Translations under genes and position numbers: made by a program
Assembly: GCA_003427395.1 (NCBI GenBank)
Contig: BFEA01000019.1
Location: 2,215,935-2,241,532 of the forward strand
Direction: 5' to 3'
From: Chara braunii
Lineage: Eukaryota > Streptophyta > Charophyceae > Charales > Characeae
Length of the DNA stretch: 25,598 nt
Shown: one piece after another, positions 1 through 9,849 of the stretch
Position numbering within the stretch: the stretch's first letter is position 1
How the letters are laid out: each line of letters starts with the position of its first letter
The notes under the pieces: model-generated
Told to the model about the DNA's origin: nothing
Database searches by the model: none
Seen by the model: the letters and a program-made list of their open reading frames with translations, nothing else

Positions 1-510
1 AGATATGAAAGCAGAATTAATCTCTAACTCTGGAAAGTCAAGTTCTGTCTAACCCTCTGAATTAGTAGAAATTTGGGCAGCACTCCCTTTACCCTTTAGA
101 AAGGGAGACTTCCCAGATTTCTACTAAGTCAGATACGAACTCGAACAACAGCTTGAGCTCAACTTTTAGACTGAATTTAACTAACTCCTTAATTTTGCAG
201 AAATTTCGGCAGCACTCCCTCTAGAAAAGTGCTATTCCAAAATTTATACAAGGCTAAGTTCAGAATTTTGAGAATAACTTTGATTTCTCAAAGTCCAATT
301 TTGTCTAACTCCCTGAATTAGTAAACATTTGGGCAGCACTCCCTATAGAAAAGGAGACTTTCCAGATTTATACTAATCCATATATAGAAAAGACAAGCTG
401 AACTCTGACAAGTCAAAAGTTGACTAACTTCTTGATTTGTAGAAATTTCGGCAGCGCTTCCCGTAAGAAAAGTAGCTTGCCAAGATTTATACAAAGCCAA
501 GAATAAAAAA
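1..510. repeat. Hairpin array I, left arm (four units, alternating types)
   Basis: Four long imperfect hairpins lie at 62-127, 194-252, 318-376 and 436-495, spaced about 120-130 bp. Units 1 and 3 have outer stems TTAGTA/TACTAA; units 2 and 4 have TTTG-type outer stems (TTTGTA/TACAAA in unit 4), so the array has a two-unit period of about 250 bp. Unit 1 is the best fold: 62-72 pairs with 117-127 (11 bp), 75-77 with 112-114, and 83-90 with 100-107 (8 bp, CTCCCTTT/AAAGGGAG). In unit 2, 201-206 pairs with 240-245 and 211-216 with 228-233 (AGCACT/AGTGCT). A conserved text GGGCAGCACTCCCT or CGGCAGCACTCCCT runs up the left side of the units. Bases 1-60 look like the end of a further spacer. Nothing suggests coding. 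Confidence 0.85.
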
Positions 511-783
511 AGATCTCAGAAAATGCAGGAATTGACCTAAGTAAAAAAAACGTTATCATAGAAAAAATAGGAATTGACACTAACTCCTATGACTCTAGCA
601 CGTGGCGAGCAACTACAGCAACTACCTATAGTAATGAAACATAAACAAACTAGCCATCCCATTCAGTCACATGCAAACCAAACCACCAATGTAAGTACTC
701 TCACCACCCCAAGTTTATTCCATATAGATAGTTCATGAATCTTCAAGTTCTTGATCCTCATACCCATCTTACATAAGACATAG

Positions 784-1471
784 AGCTGGACCATTCGCCA
801 TGGAAACAATGTCCAGCTTGTCTTCATGATATACACGAACAGGTTGCACAACTACTTCTCTCTTCTTTTGGGAAGATGACTAGGTCATTCGCCATGGAAA
901 CAATGCCTATCCGCCCTGAGCTGTTTAATATCCAAGGATTTAGTATTTCTCTGACTTTGTTTTCAAAAAGAAAAAGCAAATATGGGCAGGGGACTGAACT
1001 ATTCACAATAGAAACAATGTTCAGCTTGCCCAAACTATTTCCATTTATACTTTGTATTTCCCTTTTTCTCTTCTTAATCATATGGCTTAACGCTGGATCA
1101 TTCACAGTAGAAACAATGCCCAACTGCCAGTTCACATGCAAATATACATAAAATACTTCCCCTTTATACTCAGTTTAACTTATGTGTGTGGTTTTCAGGC
1201 TAAACCATTCACCATGGAAGCAATGCTTAGCCTTAGACCAGAAATCCTCCCTCAGAATAAACAAGAACTTAAACTCCTTCAGTCAGGCAACCCCCCAGAG
1301 TTAACTAGAGCAACCAGGCCATTCACCATGGAAACAATGCCTGGTTCCCAAAAAAACAACTAAATAAACACAGCAACCAGGCCATTCACCTTGGAAACAA
1401 TGCCTGGTCCTTCAGAAAACAGTCAAATAAAACACAGCCCTGAGCCATTCACCATGGAAACAATGCTCAGG
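784..1471. repeat. Hairpin array II, left arm (eight units with a conserved core)
   Basis: Eight units share a 20-nt core close to CATTCACCATGGAAACAATG, whose ends CATT and AATG pair. Outside the core lies a stem unique to each unit: unit 1 AGCTGGA/TCCAGCT (784-818); unit 2 TAGG/CCTA (881-909); unit 3 CTGAA/TTCAG (994-1024); unit 4 TGG/CCA (1094-1121, weak); unit 5 GGCTAA/TTAGCC (1198-1232); unit 6 AACCAGG/CCTGGTT (1312-1346); unit 7 ACCAGG/CCTGGT (1376-1408); unit 8 CCTGAG/CTCAGG (1439-1471). One base, usually C and sometimes T, stays unpaired between the left stem and CATT, with no partner on the other side. Unit spacing is 63-114 bp. The core holds the palindrome CCATGG in most units. The reverse-complement array is at 24257-24944 and a diverged one at 18743-19612. 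Confidence 0.92.
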
Positions 1472-1581
1472 CTTTGGTTGACCCGGTCAAACGCATGCAG
1501 TCTACCTTCCTCCCATCTTCCCCCAGTTCATCCCTTCGTCTGCCTTTAATCAGAACAAAAATAGAAACTTAGGCTTCACTC

Positions 1582-2115
1582 TCACACATTCTTTCCAGTT
1601 AGTCTGATTAGTCCTGAAGAGAAAGCAAAAACCATAGGGACAAACGCATGCATACAACAATCATACTGCAGGGAGATAGGCAAACATGGGTAGTAGTGGG
1701 GTTTATACAGATAAAGATGATTTACCTGAAGGTTCCCTGCCTCCAGAACCTCGCCTAGGTTCCGGCAGATCTCCCGCAATCGGTGGGTGGACTCCCCACA
1801 GAGTCTTGACGCGGACCTACGGGTTGCAATCCCGCCTGCCGCCTTCCCCTCGTAACCAAGGACTAGATAGATAGTTAGAAGGGCAGATAGAGAAGGATGT
1901 GAGTCTCTCAGATCCAAGAAAAAGGTGCTCTCAGTCTCGCAAGAGAGGGTATTGAAACCTTGATTCGCCTGAGGGCCCCGCAATGGCGGCCAAGATAGCA
2001 GCTCCGTCAGATCCAAAGTCAAATGACCTAACACAATCCTCCCAGCGATCTCCCGGATCGCAGTGGTGATTCCCTTCCAACCGCCCCGCTCAAAGAATCC
2101 ACGTCCAAACAACAC
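1582..2115 (-). other. 177-codon open frame in left arm, probably not translated
   Basis: This frame is open for 177 codons, but its first codon is GTG, not ATG, and I recognise no family. The mirror copy at 23614-24147 is also open. Comparing the two codon by codon gives 12 amino-acid-changing and 2 silent differences, the pattern of sequence that is not under protein selection. Two short inserts with splice-acceptor-like ends lie near its 3' part, and a donor-like CAG/GTAAAT interrupts it after codon 130, so the stretch could be a transcribed leader with an intron. It lies directly downstream of the TATA box at 2127-2132 and upstream of array II on the same strand. I read it as leader RNA of the repeat rather than a gene. 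Confidence 0.5.
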
Positions 2116-2126
2116 ATGCTCGCGCC

Positions 2127-2214
2127 TTTATACGGACTACCAACCAGGGGCAACAGCCTCAGCTGAGGACTTCGCTCAAAACAAAAATCCCCACGTTGTG
2201 CAATGGGCGCCCAT
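2127..2214 (-). promoter_or_regulatory. Promoter-like block, left arm: TATA box and two palindromes
   Basis: On the minus strand TATAAA lies at 2132-2127. Upstream of it are two perfect 12-bp palindromes, CCTCAGCTGAGG (2157-2168) and ATGGGCGCCCAT (2203-2214). The same three elements occur with the same spacing in the right arm (23515-23602). Transcription from here would run leftward through the 177-codon frame and then both hairpin arrays. TATA plus symmetric protein-binding-like sites is what I see; promoter activity is inferred. The older copy at 17400-20010 ends before this block. Confidence 0.5.
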
Positions 2215-2530
2215 CACCCGCAGTAAAAACACGCAGTGCGTCTCACCGCTCGTTAATACAACAAACGGTGCCCACAGTCCCTTGTGCAGGGATGACATCC
2301 ACAACTTTTATCCCTNAACCATCGCACAAAGTGTGTTTTACTNAACTACCACCAAGTAAGCCCCCGAGTCACCTCAGCAACAGCAGTAGCATACACCTAG
2401 GATCGGTCGTCGCCCTGAGACCAGCCCCTGTGACAGCGTACTGGGCTGCCCGCTTAAACTACAACAATCCCGTACTCCTGCTCAGCTAACTAGCTACCGC
2501 TAGTGAGCTCGTTTGCTCAGAACAGCTCAC

Positions 2531-2579
2531 TCCCCCCCCTCCGTAGTGTCCCTTCACTCATGACCCCCCTCCGTCTCCC
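2531..2579 (-). other. G-rich tract on the minus strand, left arm
   Basis: Read on the minus strand this contains runs of three to eight G separated by short loops, fitting a possible G-quadruplex. It is mirrored at 23150-23197 in the right arm, where the runs are slightly longer. It lies about 400 bp upstream of the TATA box in the presumed transcription direction. Confidence 0.5.
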
Positions 2580-2942
2580 AACTTAATCGAACCTATGGCA
2601 AACCCGACAGCCGACGGACGAGTCGGTGGGTCTTCGAACCTCGTGGCTGGCCTTACACTGTTTCTCTGAAACAGGCAGAACCCCGATGAGTCTTCCACCA
2701 TAACGAAGCCATGTGCACCGCCACTGTGTCGAGCCCGTTCAAAGTCTGAGAACGAACTCCTCGAGCCGGAGAAGACTGTGGAGGGGATATTGTAGCCAGT
2801 GCGAATAGTAATCAGCGGGAAAGGGCGCGGTATCTCGCTGAGCCTCACCCGAACGAGGGTAAAGACAACGATCTGGCGACCGTATCCGTAGGCTGAAAAT
2901 GGACCCTTCGCCAAAATACGGTTAGGTGTATTAGCACCTCAT

Positions 2943-2945
<3 letters not shown>

Positions 2946-2990
<45 letters not shown>
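2946..2990. repeat. (CT)n microsatellite
   Basis: An uninterrupted run of about 22 TC/CT dinucleotides. It lies within the segment found only in the left arm. Confidence 0.97.
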
Positions 2991-2993
<3 letters not shown>

Positions 2994-3321
2994 GAAGACC
3001 AAGCCCCATACGAACACGTACAACAAAGGAAAATGGGAACGAATCTTCCGTTAAAACGCGAAAAGATTCGTCTTCACATTAAAGCTTCCCCCCCCCCCTG
3101 GCGCAACCTTTAGTAATGACTCTAACTAAACTACTCACCTATAACTATAACTAACAATACCATAAAATTCGCAATAGATAAAGACCCCTATCTATAACTT
3201 TATTTCACCCGATTCCATAAGGAATCGAGTGAAAACTCCACTTTCCATTCCCACCATATCTGTGCATGCACCCGATGCACCCTTTAGTCCAAGTTCACTC
3301 TTCCTTCTAACTCTAAATCTA

Positions 3322-3828
3322 CTAACTCTTTTCCAAATCTACCTCCACCATCGGTTTCGCCTTACCAAGAAACCTCAGAATCGATTGTCCCCACGCCCAT
3401 TTTCGTAGAGAGTCGAGTACACTATGAGTCTCACCGCCTGCCATACGTCTGCCATAGCCATCACTCAGCGCAGCTCGTTCCTCACTAACCCGCTATCCTA
3501 CGAACTTAACGCAAAAACTGACTTCACCATTATGTTCGCCCTCCTTCAAACCCCCAATCTCGACTCCTCTTCCACCTAACCCCGTCGTGAATCGCGCGAG
3601 CCATCCGTTTCATGTTGCGCCCTGGCTCGCCTCCCCGCCATTTTTACTTCCGAAAGTACTTGGCACGTTAACCCGTTCAGGTTCGTTTCGTTTTCCTCTG
3701 CTACCTGATCGTCGATGCCTCCTCCCGTCCGCTCCTAGCACTGCCGCGTTCCCACTGTAGCATCCTCCTCTCTCGATGTCTGCTCCGACCCGCTGTAGTT
3801 CCTCCCCCGTCTTCACCTCCGGGCGCAC
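3322..3828 (-). pseudogene. Possible decayed coding frame, family unknown
   Basis: The minus-strand frame stays open over about 168 codons apart from a TGA near 3610 and a TAG near 3493. The predicted residues are charged and include a basic stretch (RRHRRSGSRGKRNEPERV). It has no ATG that can be defended and no family I know. It lies in the part of the left arm missing from the right arm, so it could be a remnant of what made the element autonomous. That is speculation; chance openness in GC-rich DNA is a real alternative. Confidence 0.25.
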
Positions 3829-4947
3829 CTCGACGCGATCCCGGGTCAGGTTCGTTCATTGCCCCGGTTTCCTACTAGCTCGTCTTTGCCAACCTCTTCA
3901 CTGCACTCTCCTTTACTTAGCGCAGTCCGACGACCAGCCGCCCATCATGCTAGCGCCTGCGCACCAGCCGTGCGCCAACCCAAACACTCCGATAGTGTTG
4001 GCTGACACCGACCGTCGGACGGTAGTCATGGAAATTGAAATTCGCCAAGCAGTGCGTAGCAACTCACCTGCCCATCTCATCTGAAGCATGCAACCTACGC
4101 TCCGCTGTCGGGGTGACTCCGATTCCTTTGACAAGTGGGCGGTCACCGGGCCTCCTGTAAAGCCGTAGCATCAACCTGGGCAAAACGGGTCCCAGCGCAG
4201 ACCTTGGCGGTGGTAGCAAATATTCAAATGGAGACTTTGAAGGCCTTCGCGTGAACAGCGGCCTGGGCTCTCCGGCTGCTGTCCTGGCGCCCCCTAGCCC
4301 CTGCTTAGGCATAGTTCACCGTCCATACGGATCCCAACAGGCTTGCTCACACTCAATCCTCTTGTCATAAGTCGCGGGCAATTAGGCTGGGCGCCCCTTT
4401 TGGCCCACGACACCTCGACTTCCTCCTCCACGTGGCCAGTCACCCATCAGCTCGCACGCCCGCTGAGCTCCTTGGCCCTTGTTTTGAGACGGGTGGGATA
4501 GAAGAATTTCGCCGGCATACCGAACGCACAGAAACCCGTAGGCCAGTCAAAAGAGGGCGCGTGCTCAAGGTCCTCGACTGTCGGAACAGCCACTCAATCC
4601 GGCACCAAGTTTAAGCCAAATGGGCGTCGGGGCACATAAAAAAAATGTATATATTAATATTACGACGTAAAAATGATTCACTTAGAGAAAACGCCACCAC
4701 CGATCGAACGCCGTCGATGGCAAAACCAAGGGGGATAGCCCCACGGCCCTCAACCCCATCGGCTCCCTCCTCGATGCTCCACTGCTGCTGCGTCGGCGCT
4801 CGCCGGCCTCGATCCCCGAACCTTCGTAGTGTCAGTCCAATGCGCGGCTCCCAGTGTCCGCGCTGGCTTGCTTATACCATGCCATAATTGCCCCGCGCGC
4901 CATCCTACGACGTCCCGCTTACCACACGAAATCGCGCCGTTATTGCC

Positions 4948-5291
4948 GATACCGTCGTCGGGGTCGTTCTCCGCACGCGCGCTCGACTCGGTCAAATGTA
5001 CCAATCAAAAGAAAATATCCTTAATTCCTGCTTAATCAAAAATAAATAAATAATAATATCACTAAGCAAAACGACCGAGGTCCGGGCCGGCTTTACGATC
5101 AACAACAGAAAAGAATCACGCGCGCCTTAAACCTGCGCGTCCACGCACTCGCTATTGTGGTCAACCACCCTGTCAACGCAATTACAAACGCATTCATGTT
5201 TAGCGCAGTATACTTAAATTTTAAACCAAACAATTTTCTGTTACTTGCAAAAACCAGGGCGGATACCCTTGTAAGGGTATTCGCACCGACA
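4948..5291. repeat. Left arm of giant inverted repeat, inner part, ending in TGTCGG
   Basis: Matches the reverse complement of 22683-23026 (344 bp in both). The match stops exactly at CCGACA (5286-5291), which is TGTCGG read from the other strand. Beyond it the two sides are unrelated: LINE 3' flank here, tRNA-like flank on the right. The last bases fold as a hairpin at 5259-5284 (GCG, a mismatch, then ATACCCTT pairing back). The same 5' text TGTCGGKGCRAATACCCTT begins the element at 8255, so this is very likely a true element terminus. Confidence 0.88.
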
Positions 5292-5453
5292 GCCTACCGG
5301 ACCATATTAAGCGACGTCCCCGTCGCTTTGCCAAATCAGAAAGCTATAAATCCATCCACATTCCAAATGCTGACGAAACAGGAGCCAATCCGATTAGCCG
5401 ACAAACACAGGGTAGAGGCCTCCATCAAACCATGCCTTCAACGAGATCTCTAC

Positions 5454-7157
5454 TCAAGGTGGGGTACTAGTTCGTTCCCCATGGCCTATAGTGGCCAATA
5501 ACCAAGGGCAGAAGGAGATTTTCCCCCTATCATCAATTCTAGATAAACCTGAATCTCGTCCCCAGGTATCCCAAAACCATTTCCGTTGGTTTGAGTTGAT
5601 TCCTCTTGACGTACATCTCTGCCAATCACTGTGAATCGTTCTTCTGATCTCTGAGGCGATCAACTTTTTGACTTGAACATCAGACATGAATTGTCGTCGG
5701 AACAATTGACTGTTTCTGTCATCCCAGATAATCTTCAAAAGAATGGCTCTAATTACCTGCGCCACGTACTTCCATTCACTCTTTCCATTCCCAAGGCCAA
5801 TCAGTATCCACTCATCTGTCCACACAAAACTGTTCTTGGTTATCTTGATCCAATGTTGGATCCACCAATCCCATATCCGACATGAAGCAGGGCATGTAAG
5901 CCATAAGTGTCTCGTAGTCAACTCTGTCCAAAAAGTCTGCATGGCTTCCATATAGATGCCTGGCGTGCCTTGTTCCGACCATCTCTTCGACACCGTGGTA
6001 AACGGTTGCTTCTTAACCTTCCTTCTCAGAAGATTTGTGCCCAATTTAGGTTTATACAAATCCAAGGGTAACATCTTTCCAATCCGGGTGTTAAACCAGC
6101 CCAAGATGGACGGGTGACAGCCTAATGAAGTCACTGGGCTGCCTTCTGCAACTAGCAGAGTTCTCATCCGGGTTGGCCAGGCTAGCTCCTTGCCCTGACG
6201 CTGTGATACAGACCGAACCACGATTTCCTGCACCCCTCTCATAGAATCCAGTTTTCCTTTTTCCCCCGGATGAATCTCTTTAGTAAATGCCAAGTCATCA
6301 GTCGTATGCCATTCTATTGTTTCTAAACCTCCGTCCAACGCCGGACCCTTGATTTGCCAGAAATCAAAGTTCCCATGTTCATTCCGTTTCCTTTCCCAAA
6401 TTCTTTCCTTTGGTATTGAATCTGTCTGTATAATCCTCACCCAACTCACCGGTATGGCTTCAGTTAATTTCTAAAGATTTATCTAGACATTTCTCAGTCT
6501 TGGAAGTTTTTGTTTTAGGGCGTCACAATCAATCCAGCTTTGTTTATCTTCATCCCAAATATCTATGACCCTGACAACTCCCCGTTCGATCCATGCCCTA
6601 CCAAAACTCCCTTAGGACCCTTGGGCTAAAAAGGAGTTCCCAACTTCATCCACAATAAGAGGGTTTTCAAATAGAACCTGAGAAAGGACAGTATCTTTCG
6701 AGTTCGGTGGTATTCTCTCCATAGGTAGCAATCTCCTCCAAGCATACAAGACATCCCCCCAGAACTTCGACTTCAGTTGCTTATTAACATAAGAAGGTAT
6801 TAACAAGCAGGCACGAACATCCTCTTGTCTGCTCAACGACCATTCTTCACTCAAAATCTGCATACCAAGGGTCCACCACGGTTCTTTCGAGTTTGCAGTC
6901 AGGGCCTTTACTGGCCATTTAGCCAATAATGCCAAGTTTTGTGTTTTGGGATCCAGAATTCCTAACCCTCCTTGGTGTCTGGGAAAGGTGATTGTTTCCC
7001 AGGCCACCTTGGAGATATACCCATCTTGTTCCTGCGCTTTCGGTTTCCAAACAAAACGCCCTGCCGCCTTCTTGATGTGCCCATAGGCCTTGTCCCCCAG
7101 GCGGTGAACTGCTAGCGTGAACCATAGCACCGACCCTGCAGCTGTTGATAAAACCAA
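5454..7157 (-). pseudogene. LINE ORF2 C-terminal part (RT connection, zf-RVT-like region)
   Basis: One frame runs through the whole stretch with stops near 6612 and two near 6470. The upper part has the LINE connection text FPRHQGGLGILDPKTQN followed by LLAKW, typical just after the RT palm and thumb. The lower part shows RHLWLTCPASCRIWDWW and IIWDDRNSQLF, matching the His/Cys-rich region seen at LINE C-termini (zf-RVT). The frame ends at 5454. Between it and the palm domain, 7158-7238 carries a frame break. A second LINE fragment at 15067 preserves the same C-terminal text in diverged form (VIWADRNRSRFERR), supporting the assignment. Confidence 0.88.
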
Positions 7158-7238
7158 GGCTCGTCCCTAGAGTGATAAGTGCCTCGTCTGTTTCCAACTT
7201 ACTATTTGATTGCAGAACTTTTCCACCAAAATAGCATC

Positions 7239-8254
7239 TTAAAATTCAGAGTTGTCAGTCAAGGACACTTGCACCCCCAGAAATCGTTCCGAGGCGTCAG
7301 CAGGCACAATCTTTAAACCCCAGTTAGCATTCAAATTGTAGAATGGTGGCAAAAAATAGGTAGACTTATTCCAATTAATAGCGGCCTCCGATAATTCACA
7401 GTAGGTATTCAATATTAATCTTAAGGATCTAAGGTTCTCTCTGTTGTTCTGACAGGCAACAGTTAGGTCATCCGCCAGCGCTCCCCCTTTCCATTGGATG
7501 CAGTTTCTCAGCTTCAAACCCACAATTTCGTCATTAAACCGGATATTATCCAACAGAATTTCCAAATGTACAACAAAAAGAAGGGGGGCAAGGGGACAAC
7601 CTTGCCTGAGAGATCTAGTAAGAGAAAATTCCTTCGATTGTTGACCGTTAATCATAACTGTAGCTGTTGCCTCAGAATACATCACATTGACCCACCTGCA
7701 GAAGGGTTGACCGAATCCCATATGTTTCAAGGTGGTCATCACAAAGGCCCAGCCTACATGGTCCTAGGCCTTCTCCATATCAAGGAGGAGGATCGCTACA
7801 TCTAGGTTGTCCTTTGTGATGATTTCCAGAGCTTGAATAGTAGCTATAATATTCTCGGTGATGCTTTTGTGCTTAACGAAGACCCCTTGTTCTTTCCCAA
7901 TAAGGTCTGCCAAGTATCTAGCTAGTCGCAAGGCCAAAGCTTGCTAACAGTTTGTATGAAGCATTCAACAGTGAAATTGGTCGCCAGTTTTGGATTTCTT
8001 TTTTATCGTTTTTCTTATACAGCAAAGAGATTACCCCTTTCGTCATACTTTTGTTTAACTTACCCCTTGTGAGTACCTTATTAAATATACTTACTAACAT
8101 CGGACCCAGCTAAGGCCATAGGGCCAGATAAACCTCGATCGGGAGACCGTCTTCCCCCGGGCATTTGCCCTTTGCCATTCTATTGGCTGCCACTAATAAT
8201 TCCTCTAGTGTCAATGGTTTATCCATGTTAAGACGAGCCCTCGTTGAGATCCGC
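7239..8254 (-). pseudogene. LINE reverse transcriptase domain, broken
   Basis: From the N-terminal side: DKPLTLEELL and KCPGEDGLPIE (about 8225-8110), a stop, then GVISLLYKKNDKKEIQNWRP with ISLLNASYK, a frameshift near 7930, the palm motif LLLDMEKA followed by a stop where Tyr is usual, DHVGWAFVM, SLRQGCPLAPLL, and the catalytic box as LADDLTV. The usual aromatic residue before ADD is Leu here. The two Asp of the box and the Asp of LLLD are present, but the frame is broken at least three times. Upstream it continues directly into the linker at 10620 once the inserted element is removed. Confidence 0.9.
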
Positions 8255-8727
8255 TGTCGGGGCAAATACCCTTGTCAGGGTATTTGCCGGGGTTTTCAAC
8301 GTCGGACGCTGTCCGACTTTTTCGTGGAATTGAAGCACTTGACGAGACTGACGTTGCCAAAGTTGTTTAGACAGACCTATGACCGGTAGGCTTAAACTTT
8401 TTTTTTTAAGCTAGACGTCGCTGACGTCCGACTGAAATAGTGGTCATCAGTGGTGTGACCACTAATCACGGCATCTGACGGAGCTATCGAATAGTTTGGC
8501 TGAGGGACTACTAGAATTATACCTACCCTACCTAAGAAGGTGGCGCGTGGCGGTAGGCCGCACGATTCAGGGCCTAAGTGCGTTCAAAGTGGCGACCTTA
8601 CCGGAGGCCGCGACGAGAGGTGAGTAGGAAGTTTTTTTTTTTTTTTTTAGGACCACGGGCGTCCGCACCAAGGGCTGAAATGGATGGCACGGTAACTGCA
8701 GGGTGCGGCAAGCGTAGGGCTCGCCAA

Positions 8728-8895
8728 CCAGCCACCCAGCCTGCAGCCACCCAGCGTGCAGCCAGCCGGCCAGCAACCAGCCTGCAGCCAGTCGGCCAAC
8801 AATCAGCCACCCACCCAGCCTGCAGCTACCCAGCGTGCATCCAGTCGGCCAGCAATCAGCCAGCAATCAGTCAGCGACCAGCCAGCCGCAGATTG
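8728..8895. repeat. CAGCC/CAGCG-based minisatellite
   Basis: Degenerate tandem words such as CAGCCACCCAGCCTG, CAGCCACCCAGCGTG and CAGCCAGTCGGCCA repeat about ten times. All frames across it look coding-like on both strands, which is an artefact of the repeat. It belongs to the element at 8255-10615. Confidence 0.8.
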
Positions 8896-9849
8896 AAGCA
8901 GTAGAAGTCCGCTGGCCTGGATGGCAGCCTGCTGGGCCCCGTAACCCTTCATATATGTGAGCTGTTTTCATCCCTATATGAGATAGGAGGTAGCCCAGTA
9001 GGTAGAAGAATGCCTGCAAAGGAGGTTGATTGTGTCTACATGGGCTGATGCAAAAGATGGTTTTCTTTCTGCCTTCCAGTCTGGCTGCTTGTAAAAATGA
9101 CTTGATGTTGTGATGAAGGTTATTCTGCGTCTGTTGTAAAATGAACTCGATTGAAAATAAGCAAAGTAAGGTCAAACGAACTTAGTCTTTTCCCAGGGAA
9201 TGACCCTTTCTGTCCCGAATGACCTTATCTGCCTATACGTGTCCAAATGATTTTCGTTCTCTATCTCCTTCGACCTCTTTTCGTCCCAGTTACCCTGGAC
9301 TTAGGAGATATATGAAAGCTACTTGCAGTGGACACATCTTCTATTTCTAGGAAGCATCTGGGACGGGGGTTCGTTGCTTTAGGATTATCGACCCAGAGTG
9401 GACCGTTCTACAGGGGGGTACTTTACCGATTCGATGGAGACGGCCCGACTTCTGGGATCCGAGTTGTGTGCTCGGGCGAGGAGAAGGAGTAACCCAGACC
9501 ACTTCCTAGAGGGAGAGGCATGCGACATCTCAAGCAATGCCCCTAATAAAAAAATCATTCGCAACGCAGCCTGTTATCTGATAAGATTGAGAAAGTATGG
9601 ACACAGGTTTGAGCGAGTATAATCATAGGTTGGTGGTAGGTTGGAATGAATGACATTGGCAACGTGTCTCATCAAGTTAAAACTAAGGCAGTTTGACTAC
9701 CTTGTCGGCTGCATCTATGTTATTGTCTATACCCAACTCCTCGTTGGCAGCTGTATGATTGTTTTGTGGAGTTCGACCCGAGGTGGTCGGGGTTTATTTT
9801 GATATTGTATTATTGAATGTTTCATATGATAATTCGATTTCTTTCAGGT

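Larger units (their letters stand above)
130..2702. repeat. Left arm of giant inverted repeat, outer part
   Basis: The reverse complement of 23027-25598 aligns along this whole stretch with almost no length change (2,573 versus 2,572 bp). Over the 534 bp I aligned base by base (1582-2115) the arms differ at 14 sites, about 2.6%, so they are two real diverged copies and not an assembly mirror image. The part contains, from outside in: hairpin array I, hairpin array II, a 177-codon open frame, a promoter-like block and a C-rich tract. Homology probably continues beyond the right window edge, because base 130 pairs with the last base of the window and array I has already begun at base 1. The true outer terminus is therefore not visible. 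Confidence 0.95.
2703..4947. other. Segment of left arm absent from right arm; no intact gene
   Basis: These 2,245 bp separate the two stretches of the left arm that are contiguous in the right arm. No target duplication flanks it: the left edge reads CCACCATA/ACGAAG and the right edge GCC/GATACCG. Deletion from the right arm is therefore simpler than insertion here. On the minus strand one frame (3828 down to 3322, about 168 codons) is interrupted only by two stops, fewer than expected by chance, and may be a decayed coding region of the parent element. I recognise no domain in it. The remaining bases hold a CT microsatellite, a short C run near 3088, and GC-rich sequence with no gene I can support. 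Confidence 0.6.

Noticed and set aside
824-1151. Open frames on both strands across array II
   Set aside because: They run through hairpin cores and spacers and are not conserved in frame in the diverged copy.
784-1471. CRISPR array
   Set aside because: The repeats are 20 nt with spacing from 63 to 114 bp, imperfect, and the flanks of each core pair with one another; eukaryotic LINE context.
4579-5291. 713-bp LTR-like unit TGTCGG...CCGACA on the minus strand of the left arm
   Set aside because: The ends fit, but no primer-binding site (TGG...) follows, no target duplication is seen and the second end is not supported in the right arm because of the deletion.
5157-5501. 114-codon plus-strand frame
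   Set aside because: It straddles the boundary between the inverted-repeat arm and the LINE flank, begins with a non-ATG codon and overlaps the LINE C-terminus on the other strand.
8567-8904. Overlapping open frames on both strands (Trp/Leu/Gly-rich and Gln/Pro/Ala-rich)
   Set aside because: Produced by the CAGCC minisatellite; every frame is open because of the repeat, and no start or family is supported.
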